Both the position numbers and the translations under genes were made by a program. 64,000 bases of DNA, taken from Strigops habroptila (lineage: Eukaryota > Chordata > Aves > Psittaciformes > Psittacidae). Under the pieces are notes generated by a model. That model was not told the origin of the DNA and searched no databases. It worked only from the letters and a program-made list of their open reading frames with translations. This document shows positions 32,881 through 43,549 of the stretch, in pieces; the first letter of the stretch is position 1, and each line of letters opens with the position of its first letter. Location of the stretch: assembly GCF_004027225.2 (NCBI RefSeq), contig NC_044297.2, positions 1,711,569 through 1,775,568 of the forward strand, written 5' to 3'.

Positions 32881-33870
32881 ATTTATCAGCCCCTGCTCGC
32901 ACCTGCAGCTGATGGAGTGCTCTGAAGCCACACAGGGTTTATTTTCATTTCCTCCCCTATTTCTGCTGCTGCTGGCCCGGGACACAGCTTCCTAAATATA
33001 GCAGCAGCCTCACGGAGCCAGCATGATCCATGGAAAGCAGAAGTGAAAGGCCCAACGTGTCCCAGCACTCCTGCAGCAGCGAAGCCTCTTTTGGACAACA
33101 GTTTGAGTCCCCCCAACCAACCTAGGCTTAGGGTATCCCCAGGATTGATGAGTTTTAGGGGATTCATCCTGATTTCCTCCCCACCGTGGTCACAGCCTGC
33201 TTTGCTGCAGGCCAGGCATCCTTCTCACCTTGAGCTTGGGAAGCATCCAGGCCTGAATTCCTAGAAAACAGCAGCCTGGGGGTGGTTTGCCTGTGGGGAA
33301 CGCTTCAGGCTGAGGCTGTTTTCCAGCACTTTAGGCTCAAACGTGTCCAGTTATACCTTTCATTTTCCCCGTTCTGAAACAAGAGCCAGGTTTGGATCCC
33401 AATTCCCTGACACTGATTGCTGTCCCCAGGATGCTCCCGGAAGCTCTGTGGCTCCATCCCATTGGCTTCCCCTTATCCCACCCAGCTGGCAACACCGATG
33501 CTCCTTCAGGATCTGACATTTGCTGTTATCATGAGACTGGAAAAATTCCCCGGCGGTTTCTAGTTACTGGAGCAGGGAAGGTCAGGGAAGAGGGCTGGGT
33601 TGGGGCCGGATCCTGGCATGGGGCAGCTGTTGACATGTGATTAAGCCCAATCTTTGCTGGCTCAGCCCCAGGCGTCTCGGAAGCAGCCGGCCCCTGCCGG
33701 AGCTGCCGGCCTCATGCCGGATCCGTGATGTGCTGCTGCTTGGATCCCGGCCACCCATGGGGAGAGCCTTAAAAAGCACTTGGAGCTGCTTTATGGAGTG
33801 GTGGCTTCACCTCTGGCCTCGGCAGGGCAAGGGCAGTGTTTGCACCTCTCCCTCCTCCTCCTTTTCCTGG
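32881..33870. other. Intergenic, nothing recognised
   Basis: Mixed unique sequence. Small palindromic CCGGC-rich runs near 33685-33725 (CAGCCGGCCCCTGCCGG, GCTGCCGGCCTCATGCCGG) are the only local structure noticed. No gene was supported. Confidence 0.5.
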
Positions 33871-33872
33871 CA

Positions 33873-34040
33873 AATCATAGAATCATGGAAAAGAGCTTTA
33901 AGCTCATCGAGTCCAACCATTCCCCAGCACTGCCAAGGCCACCACTAACCCATGGCACTGAGGGCCTCGGCTACACGGGGTGTGAACACTTCCATGGACA
34001 GTGATTCCACCACTGTTCCAATGCCTGTTCCAATGTGTCC
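33873..34040 (-). repeat. CR1 LINE tail fragment, type B
   Basis: It reads AATCATAGAATCATGGAAAAGAGC through CCACTAACCCATGGCACTGA, minus strand, in the FIGLA-HK2 interval. Confidence 0.88.
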
Positions 34041-35195
34041 CAAGACACGCGCTCTCCAGGAGGACTGCACCCAGGCATTGTTTGAGGCAAGGATTCCTCA
34101 CTGCGCTGCCACTGACTTAGCAGATCCCAGTCTCTGAGCTCGCTGAGGACTGTCATTGGGACCACTCATCCCACTTCCAACGGGTGCCCGGGGCCAGGGT
34201 TCACAGTGGCTGGTGTGGGAAATGCCATATAACCATCGAGGCCTCCTTAAAAGCTTTTATCCCACTATTAAAGCCATAAAATCATCTCTTCACCCACCAT
34301 CAGCGCTGCTGGTATCTGCGTCTCCTGAATGTCTTATCCTAGTACAACATCACCACGCTCCAGCGGGAGGCAGAGCGCTCTGACTTGGCCAAGTTTTCCT
34401 GGCTGTTTGAGCCAGAAATGGGAAAATATATTGGAGAGGGAAAGTCCAGAGGCTGCTTTCACACCCAGCCATAGGGTTAACGCTGTGGGAGCTGCAGCTG
34501 AGTAGGTTCCAAGGGGTATCCCAGCGGGAATCACCATCCTGCTCTCATCCCAGCTGGCTGCTCCTCTGCCTCCTCTTTATAAAGCAGGAGGTGCTGTGCT
34601 GGGAATGGTCCCTGGCCACCCACCGAGGTCCCCAAGGGGGTCCCACATTGGAAAGGGCAGGTCTTGCCCCTGCCATGTGCTGAATTATACATGAGGCAGG
34701 AGGGACAATGACGGGGTTTATCCGGTGCCTGCCGCAATGAGGATTTCGGGAGGGTGGGAATGGCTGAGAGGTGGGGATCAGCATCACATTGACCCCATGA
34801 TGGTAGGAGAAGGAGCAACCCTGGCTTAATTACATATAAATAATAGTTAAAGTCCTGCTGGGACTGATGGGGGGAGCAAATACCTGCCAGGACACACCGC
34901 AATGCCCCTGACCCCCATCTCCCCAACACATCTCCCACCACCCAGCGCCTGTGGGTCACTTTATTCTCCCTTTCCTGGAGATTCCCAGCGCGGACGTGCC
35001 AGGAGGAGGATTGTGAAGCTGCCGGTGCCAAGGGCTCTGTGACATTTCCTGCACGCCGGCAGCAATAGGAGCAGGGACAGAACAAAGGTGGCTCTGTCCT
35101 TCCCTGCTTGAAGAAGTCTATTTGTCAAAGCCAGCAGCCGGCGGAGGGAGGATCCCAGCCTGGAGCAGCCAGAGCTTTCCCTGTCCAGCACAGGA
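34041..35195. other. Intergenic, nothing recognised
   Basis: No coding exon, CR1 tail or clear tandem repeat was found in this 1.1 kb of the FIGLA-HK2 interval. Confidence 0.5.
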
Positions 35196-35201
35196 ATTTC
35201 T

Positions 35202-35256
35202 GGAGATAAAAGGAATTTTTTTGGAGATAAAAGAGGAGGTTTTGGAGATAAAAGAA
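35202..35256. promoter_or_regulatory. Three GATA-type motifs at 21-bp spacing
   Basis: AGATAA occurs at 35204-35209, 35225-35230 and 35246-35251, each within GGAGATAAAAG. The sites arose as a short 21-bp tandem, but the spacing of two helical turns puts all three on one DNA face. Enhancer function is inference. Confidence 0.5.
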
Positions 35257-35369
35257 GTTTCTGTCAGCTGAAGGTGTTGCCAAACCCATGGTGTGAGCAG
35301 AGCGGCTCATGGCTCGGCTGCCATAGGGGTCAGGATTAGTCCTGGGATGTCTCTGTCAGCCATGTGCCC

Positions 35370-35812
35370 TAGGGATGGGGATGAGATGGGGACAGGGGTG
35401 GGGATGGGGCTGGGAAAGGGATGGGGATGCGATAAGGACAGGGATGGGAACAGGGATGGGATGAGGAGGAGACTGGGACAGGGACCAAGACAGGGATGGT
35501 GGCAGGGATGGGACTGAGAACAGGGACAAGGATGGGATGGGGATGGGAATGGGACTGGGACAAGGACCATGATGGGGACAGCGATTGGATGGGAATGGAG
35601 ATGGAACTGGGACAGGGACCAAGGTGACGACAGGGATGGGATGGGACAGGGCCAGGAATGGGATAGGGGATGGGGACAGGGATGGGATGAGGCTGGAGAC
35701 AGGGATGGGATAAGGATATAGTCCAGGATGGGGACAGGGATGTCATGGGGCTGGGGACAGGGGTGGGATAGGGAGCAGGATGGGGACAGGGCTGGGACTG
35801 GGGCTCATCTCT
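35370..35812. repeat. Minisatellite GGGATGGGGACAGGGATGGGA
   Basis: About 440 bp of 6- to 12-bp modules (GGGATGGGGACA, GGGACAGGGAT, ATGGGACTGG) in the intergenic region. The plus strand is strongly purine- and G-run-rich. Confidence 0.93.
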
Positions 35813-36876
35813 GCCTCGGTCTCCCCTTGCAAGGGGAAGGTGCTGAACTCAGAGGCCAGACTAAGATTTAGGGCTGGGTTGAACCTTCAGCACATGCAGG
35901 AGGTGCCCGAGCGCGGGGCGGGAGAGATGCTGCTGCCCCCAAACCTGAGCCCTGTCCCTTCTCTCGAGCCCCCATCCTGTCCCAGCCGCCTGTGGCAGGG
36001 AACCGTGGGGCTGCAGCTCTGTCCCCCTCCTTCCCCATGGCGCTTCTGCCCTGCCTGCCCCAGATAAGGGCTCCGGGGCTCCGTGCCAGTGCTCCGGCCC
36101 CGCGAGCCGGATAATCTCCACTTGACAGAAGGAAGAAGTGCATCAACCTTAAACCTCTTTGCTTGGCGGTGGGGAGAGGGGACTCGCATGCCCACGGTCA
36201 CACAGGGACAAAGCCACGGGGCTCCCCGCTCCCACAGCAGCTCTTCCTCATTGATTTTTACCCCCCATCAAGGTGTTTGGGGGTTCTCCAAGGCTCCCAA
36301 AGCTCTGCATAAGCGGAGGAGCCACCATCACTGCGCCAGATGCCTGCAGATCCCGATTAAGCCAGATAAGAGCCATGTGTGTGGCCACATGTTCCTGCCT
36401 CATGTACACATGCACGTGCACCACGCACATGTGCACACGCATGATATCTGCTGTCCATGTGTGTTACCAGGATTGGGGATGTACGGACCCAGCACAGCTT
36501 GGAGCTTCCAAACTCCCCATTGCAAACGCATCCATCCTGCCCCAGCATTAATTTCCTCATTTATTTCCCAATCCTAGGAAAAAGGAGAGAGGATTCATCA
36601 ATAAAACTGCCTGCACATTGTGGGGGTCACCCATGAGCTGGTCCATGAGCCGGCTGCTATTTCTTGCCATGCAAAGGGATGCTCCATGAGGGGTGTTGGT
36701 GATGGTGACACCGTGCAGAGTGGGTACCCAACCCCACCAGCACCACACACGTAGCATCACATCCCAGGCAGCTCAGTCGTGCTCATCCCACGGCTCCGGG
36801 ATTACACCAGTGCTGCTAAAATCCCATATTTATCCCCAGCGCCCAGCCAATGACAGGCAGGGACCTTCCTCCGCAG

Positions 36877-36984
36877 GGATCAGAGATGATAAAACTCTCC
36901 CAGTCCCAGCAAACCATCTCGGATGCTCCAAGGATGATGTTCGAGCACGCAGCAGACGGGATGGATGGCAAGAGCTTCACTCCG
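36877..36984 (+). other. Isolated exon-like unit, 36 codons, unknown product
   Basis: The sequence CTTCCTCCGCAG precedes 36877 (pyrimidine tract plus AG) and CCG|GTAAGG follows 36984. The 108 nt between are open in frame 0 (GSEMIKLSQSQQT, then ISDAPRMMFEHAADGMDG, ending KSFTP). I do not recognise the peptide and found no partner exons. It may be a chance combination, a cassette exon of an unseen transcript, or a non-coding RNA exon. Confidence 0.2.
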
Positions 36985-38028
36985 GTAAGGGGATTTTCTC
37001 CCTGGATTTGGGATTTTGGGGTGGTTTTACTCCTTGTATCTGCCTAAGGAGCATGAAGGGATGTGAGGCCAATTCATCCAGCTGCCGCTCGTCAGAAACT
37101 GTGGGGAGCGGGATCATGGGATGGATGCTGGTGGAATAATCCATGGAAGGGTGTCAGAGAGCTGTTTCTCAATCCTCTGGCCCTGATTGATGTTGAAGCA
37201 AGGCAGGATGTAATGTTCAGGGTGGTTTTCTGCTTTGAGATGTGGTCCTCCCTGCCGGGAGGGATGAGAGATGCTGCTTGTGAGCAAAGGTCCAGGGGAA
37301 AGCCTGGTCCTGGTCCTGCATCTTGGGGAGAACTGGCCAGGCTCCGGGTTAGGAATTGCTCTGGACTTGGGGGGTCAGTGGGGTTTTAATCCCACCATTA
37401 GAGCTTAGGATGGGCTTTTGGAATGGGCAGGAGGTAGATGCCCAAATCAATCTGGGTTTTAAGAGCCTCACCCAAACACCAAGGGTGGGCTGTGAGGTGC
37501 GTCCATCCACACATGGATTTGCCACGGTGACATGGACACTGGTCCCTGCCTGTGAGGTGGCTTCCCCATGTTCCCAGCAGGACTAAAGGGTGGGATCCTG
37601 CTGTGGTTGTGCACCCGGGTCTGCTTCAACACCGAGTTTTGGGTGATTTCCTCCCATCACCAGTGCTGGCTGGGAAGGATTTCACAGGAATTGATGCAGG
37701 AGGAGGTCCTGGGAAAGATTTGCATTCGGGATCTGATCCCAGCTCAGTCCCTGGGCTTCCCCTGAGCCTCCGGCTTGCTCCAGGCTGCTGCTTCCACAGC
37801 CCTTCCCTCCAACATCCCAACAGAGCCAGAGACTTCCCGCATTCCCAGCTTCTGCAAGCCAGGGCTTGAGGACCGACCCTGTGCCAAGCCTGGGCTGGAT
37901 GCGGCTGTGGCACAGGGTCATTTTGGGGTGATGGTAGCATTATCCCACTGCCTGCATGCTCCAGGATGGGACCCCCGAAATCCAGCTCTGGGAGCCTGCT
38001 GTAGCAGCGGGAAAACCAGGGAGCACTT

Positions 38029-38080
38029 AGAATCATAGAATCAACTAGGTTGGAAAAGACCTTTAAGATCATCACTTTGA
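38029..38080 (-). repeat. CR1 LINE tail remnant, type B
   Basis: About 50 bp (AGAATCATAGAATCAACTAGG to CTTTAAGATCATC) remains. Confidence 0.8.
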
Positions 38081-38099
38081 ATACCCAAACTCTTTGGAT

Positions 38100-39000
38100 G
38101 AGAAATAGAAACAGCATCCACACGCTTAGCACGGACCACAGATCCTCTGGGCTTGCTACCACCCATTGATCCGGGAGGAAGCTCAAGGGATCCCATGGAT
38201 GAGGTGAAGGAAATGCCGCTGGCACTGAGCATCTCCCTGCCTGCTGCTGCTCGCCCTCATGCCCCAGCCCCGGGTGGTGGCACTGGGGACGTGCGCTCGC
38301 CCCACGCCAGGGATGTGGCTATGACCCAGCTCTGTCCCTCTGGGAAAGCGCCTTGGGGACGCTGGAGAAACCTCCTCCTTCCTCTGTGATTGAGAAAGTG
38401 CCACACGCGGGACTTATTCATCCCCGGCATGGGTGCTGTGACTCAAGGTCCTGTGTCCTCACAGGGACTTTTGACCTCAGAGCTGTGCCAGGCTTGCGTG
38501 GTGCCCGCCACAGCCCTCAGCAGCACCAGGACCCCCTTTGGGATGTGGGATGGTCCCCAGTTCTCCCTCAGTTTGGCCATAACAGCTTTAGGGGACACCA
38601 TCCTTCCCCCCAAAGCTCCGACACCCCCTCCAGGGCTTGGGGGCTTGGCTGGGACTCTGGGGATGGTGTGGTTCATGATGAGCACAGGGCTCAGATGTCT
38701 TCCTTCTATCCCTGTTGCATCGCAGGGCTGATCCCAGGCACTCCAGGCTGGTCCTGTCGGGGATCAGATGTCACCTTGGATCAGGAGACATTTGATGGAG
38801 CTGGCAGCAGGACAAGACAAGGGCTTAGGGCTGGCATGAGGGAGGTCAGGGCAGGCAGTGGACAGCAAATGTCGATGTCATGTTGCAGTAGTTCAGCACG
38901 AGGTGGAGAGACAGGCAGCAGCAGGAGCTTAGCACGGATGGGGCAGGCTGGATGGGTAGGGAGGCATTCCCTGGCCTTGGAATGGAGATGCTCCCAAGGT
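38100..39000. other. Intergenic, nothing recognised
   Basis: This part of the FIGLA-HK2 interval has no supported gene or repeat. Confidence 0.45.
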
Positions 39001-39008
39001 CTTGAGGA

Positions 39009-39077
39009 TGGCCATCACCAGTGGATGTTGGCCATCACCAATGGATGTTGACCATCACCAGTGCAGGGTGACCATCG
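39009..39077. repeat. Short tandem GGCCATCACCAGTGGATGTT, about 3.5 copies
   Basis: Three 20-mers with one- or two-base differences and a partial fourth unit (GACCATCGCC). Confidence 0.88.
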
Positions 39078-39483
39078 CCACCTCAGCAGAGGTCCAGTGA
39101 CCTCCAGTGCCCATCACACCGCTGGGTACCACTTCCCAGCCAAACCCAGCTTGGTTTCCTCCTGTCCTGGTTGGTGGCCCCATGGCTTTGAGAGGAGGAA
39201 GGGGAGAGCCAGAGCAGCATGCCTGAAACATGTGAGGGAGCTAAACTTAGACAGGTACATCTAATCTAATTTAATCTGCCCTTTTCTGGCTGTATGACAG
39301 AGATTACTCCGGTTGTGCTGGGTGGGCGGCCCAGGGGCATCTGGTTTGCTGGTCCCTTCCTGATCCACAAGGAATTCCTCTGGCTGTTTTAGGGAGTGCT
39401 GGCTGCTCAGGGGAGGATGGCCTTGGCATGCAGATGGACGTTTTAGGATGGATGGGTTGGAAGTCAACTCCAAGGTTATGAGC

Positions 39484-40150
39484 ATCATAGAATCATGAAA
39501 TCCCAGCCTGGTTTGGGCTCGAAAGGATGTTAAGATCATCCAGTTCCAAGCCCTGCCATGGGCAGGGGCACCTTCCACTAAAGCAGGTTGCTCCAAGCTC
39601 CTGTGTCCAACCTGGCCTTGAACACTGCCAGGGATGGGGCAGCCACAGCTTCTCTGGGCACCCTGTGCCAGCGCCCCAGCACCCTCACAGGGAACAACTT
39701 CTGCCTTATCTCCAACCTGAACTTCGCCTGTTTCAATTTGAACCCATCACCCCTTGTCCTATCGCTCCAGTCCCTGATGCAGGTCCCTCTCCAGCATCCT
39801 TGTAGCCCCCTTCAGACACTGGAAGCTGCTCTGAGGTCTCCACGCAGCTTCTCTTCTCCAGGCTGAACAGCCCCAATGTTCTCAGCCTGGCTCCATACGG
39901 GAGCTGCTCCAGCCCCTGAGCATCCTTGTGGCCGCCTCTGGACTTGCTCCAACAGCTCCATGTCCTCATGCTGTGGACACCAGCCCTGCACACGGTGCTG
40001 CAGGGGGGGTCTCCCCAGAGCGCAGCAGAGGGGCAGGATCCCCTCCCTTGACCTGCTGCTCATGCTCTGGGGGTGCAGCCCAGCACACGGGGGGGTTCTG
40101 GGCTCAAGCACACACTGAAGCCGGGTCATGGGGAGCTTCTCCTCGCATCC
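39484..40150 (-). repeat. CR1 LINE tail, type A, ~665 bp
   Basis: A minus-strand copy from ATCATAGAATCATGAAATCC to GGGTCATGGGGAGCTTCTCC. It is the last CR1 copy before the HK2 promoter region. Confidence 0.93.
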
Positions 40151-40486
40151 CCAGAGGAGCAGCAGCCGGATGCACAGATCCCCCCCAGCACAGACAGGGC
40201 ACATTCTTCCCTTTTCCTTCCACCTTTGCGGAGCACTTTGGGATGGGCGAAGCTCATTCCTCGCCGCGGAGCTGGGGAAAGGCTGTTTCGCCCGGCTCAG
40301 CCCCAAGGTCACGCGCTCCATCCCACGGCTGCCGGAGAAAGAAAAGCTCTCAGACCGGTTTTCCATTCCCAGCCCCGTGCCAGGGCTGGGTCCGGCCCAG
40401 TTCAAGGTTTCCGGTGCGTTGGGTGACCAGGCAAAGTAAATACATGGTCACCGGTGTCATTCTCCTGCCGATGGGTTCGTTTGGGA

Positions 40487-40505
40487 TGTGTGTGTGTGTG
40501 TGTGT
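40487..40505. repeat. (TG)9 microsatellite
   Basis: Nineteen bases of alternating TG. Confidence 0.95.
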
Positions 40506-40509
40506 CAAA

Positions 40510-42260
40510 TGAAACCTTGTTGGAAACTATGTAGAGCACCGATGGAGCCGTGAGTCACGGGGCAGGTGATCTGAGATGAACTAATGCCTCTCCTGGAGCA
40601 GTGCCAGCTCCGAAGATCATCCTGCCTTGCTCCATGCAAACATTGGCTGCACCGGGTCTGCTTCCCAACCCCTCTATCCCCATCCCATGGTTTCCCCATG
40701 GGGTATATCCCATGGGGGGATATTACTCTCCGTTTGGGGGTCCCCAAACCCCTCGTGCAGCAGTGACCCAGGGTGCTTTGCCCTGTGCCACTCATCATGT
40801 TGGTCCTGCTTGTGTGTGCTGGCATCCAGAGCCGATCCCAGGGCTCCGGGATGCTCCATCCCTGCTCCGGCCGCTGGGCACGGCCCTTCCTTTCAAGCTC
40901 CGACGTTGTCATTACCGCGGTCATTTGCCTTTAAAGAATCACATTAGAGAAATTAGAGCCGGTTGTAACTTCAATCCCTGCAATCAGCCCATTTCCTTCT
41001 GCTAAGGAACGCGGCATGAAATGCCGATAGATTATGACAAGTCCATATGAAGCCAGGAAGCACCTGGGAGGGATGGCCTGAAAACATGTAGATTTTGAGG
41101 TTTCTTGCTCGAAAGGCGTTAGGAAACGGGTTATAAAACCTATTTTGAAGGCAAAAGTCACCTCAAAACCAAGCTCTGTTTCAATGCACTGAGACCTGCT
41201 CCTTGTAGAGGGTATTATCCAGCAAATACATTAAGTCTTAGGGAATATCTCTTCCTGAATAACCTGATTTGACAGAGGTGAACTGAGCTCCCAAACGGGA
41301 CAGAAGGACGAGACAGACCCCTCATTTTGCACATACAATCACTTCCTTCATCCGAGCCAGGCAGGCAGCAGATGGGGAAGGTGGACAGATGTGCCCGGCT
41401 ATTTTTAGGCTAAATGCTGCTTTAATTTCATCTTAACCAACGAGAATTTGGGTATTTAGCAAGAAAAAAAAAGCAGGATGAGAGGGTGAATTAAAGAACA
41501 TCAGCTCACGATATGGGGCTTTAACCAAAACCTGGGACAAACTGGAGCTGGATGGGCTGGGTCCAGCAGGACTGGATCGCCCAGGGAAAGGCATCTCGGC
41601 TCCGTTTCTCTTCGTCTCTTTTGGTTGTTTCTCCCCCCTCTTTCTCTTTGAAATGGAGTTTCAATTCCTTGGAAAGAAAATGATGTAAATGACCACTTAG
41701 AATAGAAACATTACGAGGTGAAGCCGTGAAGAGCTGGGGCTGCTCAGAACTGGTTGGGAAAGCGGGGCAGGGAGCAGGCGGACGGGTTGGGTAACTCCTG
41801 CCCCAGGGCTGCTGGGACCGGCTCTTCTGGGAGCCAGGATCCGGGCAGCAAGAGCTCTTCGGGAGGACCAGGACGTGCCACGGCCCTCGTAGGGCTCCTC
41901 GCAACGCCCGGCTTCGGCCCTTCCATTCCCGCATAGAGCCGGGATGGAGGAAAGAGGGATCCAACCATGAGATCCCGGCCTTTCCCTGGGATAACTCAGG
42001 CGGATGATTCCCAAAGCTTCGGGGTGCGCTGGGCTGTGCGCAGGATGCAGAGGACACGCGTGCAGGCGCAGGAACCGCCACGGGCTGTGTGCTGATGGAT
42101 GCGCGCTGACGGGTGCACATGGATGCGCACGTTAACGCACATGTGACGGACCCCGCACGCACGCAGCACACAGGGCACACGCAGGCGACCGTGACACTGA
42201 CGGGTACATGCTACCGACACACATTAACATGCGTGCACGCACGCTTACATGCATGCTGCT
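40510..42260. other. Intergenic upstream of HK2, CR1-free
   Basis: No exon was recognised. Bases 40905-41165 and 41400-41460 are more AT-rich and information-dense than their surroundings (GGTCATTTGCCTTTAAAG, GCTGCTTTAATTTCATC). They look like conserved non-coding elements, though only an alignment could show that. Alternating purine-pyrimidine CACGCAC/GCACATG sequence occupies 42100-42250. Confidence 0.4.
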
Positions 42261-42284
42261 ATGTGGCCCCCCCCTCAGGGTGTA

Positions 42285-43310
42285 CATCCCCCCTCAACCC
42301 CAGGCCATGCACCCACCCCCTGTGCACCCCCCATGCACACCCTCCCTGTACCTCAATGCACCCCCAGTGCACGCCCAGCACCCCCAGTGCACCCCAATGC
42401 AACCCCCAGTGCACCCCCAAATGATGCTCTAGTGCACCCCAATGCACACACACACACGGAGCACCCTAATGCACCCCCGAGTGCACCCTCAGCCCCCCCA
42501 GAGTACCCCAATACACCTCCCATGCACCTCCAGCCAACCCCAGAGCACATCCCCAGTGCACCCCCAATGCGCACACTCTTCCAGCCCCCCAATGCACCCC
42601 TCATGCACGTCAGTCCTCCCGTGCATCCCAATGCACCCCCCAGTGCACCCCCAATGCATACCCTCCTTTGTGCACCCCAATGCACTCCAGGTGCACTCAC
42701 CCCCAGCCCCCCAGTGCACCCAATGCAACTGCAATGCGCCCCCCAGTGTACCTACAGCCCCCCAATGCGCTCCTCCCACTACACCCCCAAATGTCCCCCC
42801 GTTCACCCCAATGCACCCCCCAGTGCACCCCTAATGCATACCCTCCATTTTGCACCCCAACGCACCCCTAGCCCCCTAGTACACCCAATGTCACCCCAAT
42901 GTGCCCCCCAGTGTACCTACGGCCTCCCAATGCATGCACCCAGTGCACCCCCCAGTGCACCCAATGGAACCCCAATGCGCCCCCCAATGTACCTACAGCC
43001 CCCCAATGCATGCACCCAGTGCACCCCAAGGCACCCCCCACTACCCAATGCAACCCCAATGTGCTCCCCAATGTACCTACGGCCCCCCAATGCATGCACC
43101 CAGTGCACTCCCCAGCGCACTCCCCGTGCACCCCAACGCACCCCCCAGTGTACCCCCAGTGCACCCCAATGCACCCCCCAGTGCCCCCCCCAGTGCACCC
43201 AATGCAACCCCAATGCCCCCCCCACTCTACCTACAGCCCCCCAATGCACTCCCCCCTCTACACCCCCAAATACCCCCCATATTCACCCCAATGCCCCCCC
43301 ATGCACAACC
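42285..43310. repeat. 1-kb C-rich minisatellite (CCCCAATGCACCCCCCAGTGCA) upstream of HK2
   Basis: Modules CCCAATGCACCCC and CCCAGTGCACCCC repeat throughout. A higher-order unit of ~76-83 bp with GTACCTACRGCCCCCCAATG occurs at about 42914, 42990 and 43073. The minus strand has G-runs of 4-6 every ~7-10 bases. A plus-strand frame stays open for 434 codons because the module length is compatible with a repeated A/P/N/S/C peptide; there is no coding evidence. The array ends about 100 bp from the HK2 promoter CCAAT box. Confidence 0.95.
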
Positions 43311-43374
43311 CCTTCCCCCCCTCCTGGGGCGCCCCCTAGCGGGGGGTCGCCCCCACTTCCCCCCCCCCGCCTCT

Positions 43375-43549
43375 CACACACACTTCCACACACCCTCGCG
43401 GCTCAGCCAATCAGAAGCCACCGCAGCGCCGCGTCACTCGTGGGCCGGGGGAACCTCTTCAATGAGCCACATTGTCGCGGGAGCACCGCGGCGCGCGCTG
43501 CCCCGCACCGCTCCGCACCCTCACCCGCACCCGCTCCGCACCGCGCAGC
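43375..43549 (+). promoter_or_regulatory. HK2: HK2 promoter and 5' UTR
   Basis: A CCAATCAG box at 43407-43414 lies about 140 bp upstream of the ATG, followed by a CRE-like half site (GCGTCA, about 43430-43435) and CpG-rich sequence. No TATA box was seen. CCAAT and CRE elements are known in mammalian HK2 promoters, so glucagon/cAMP- or insulin-linked control is plausible but not shown. Confidence 0.6.
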
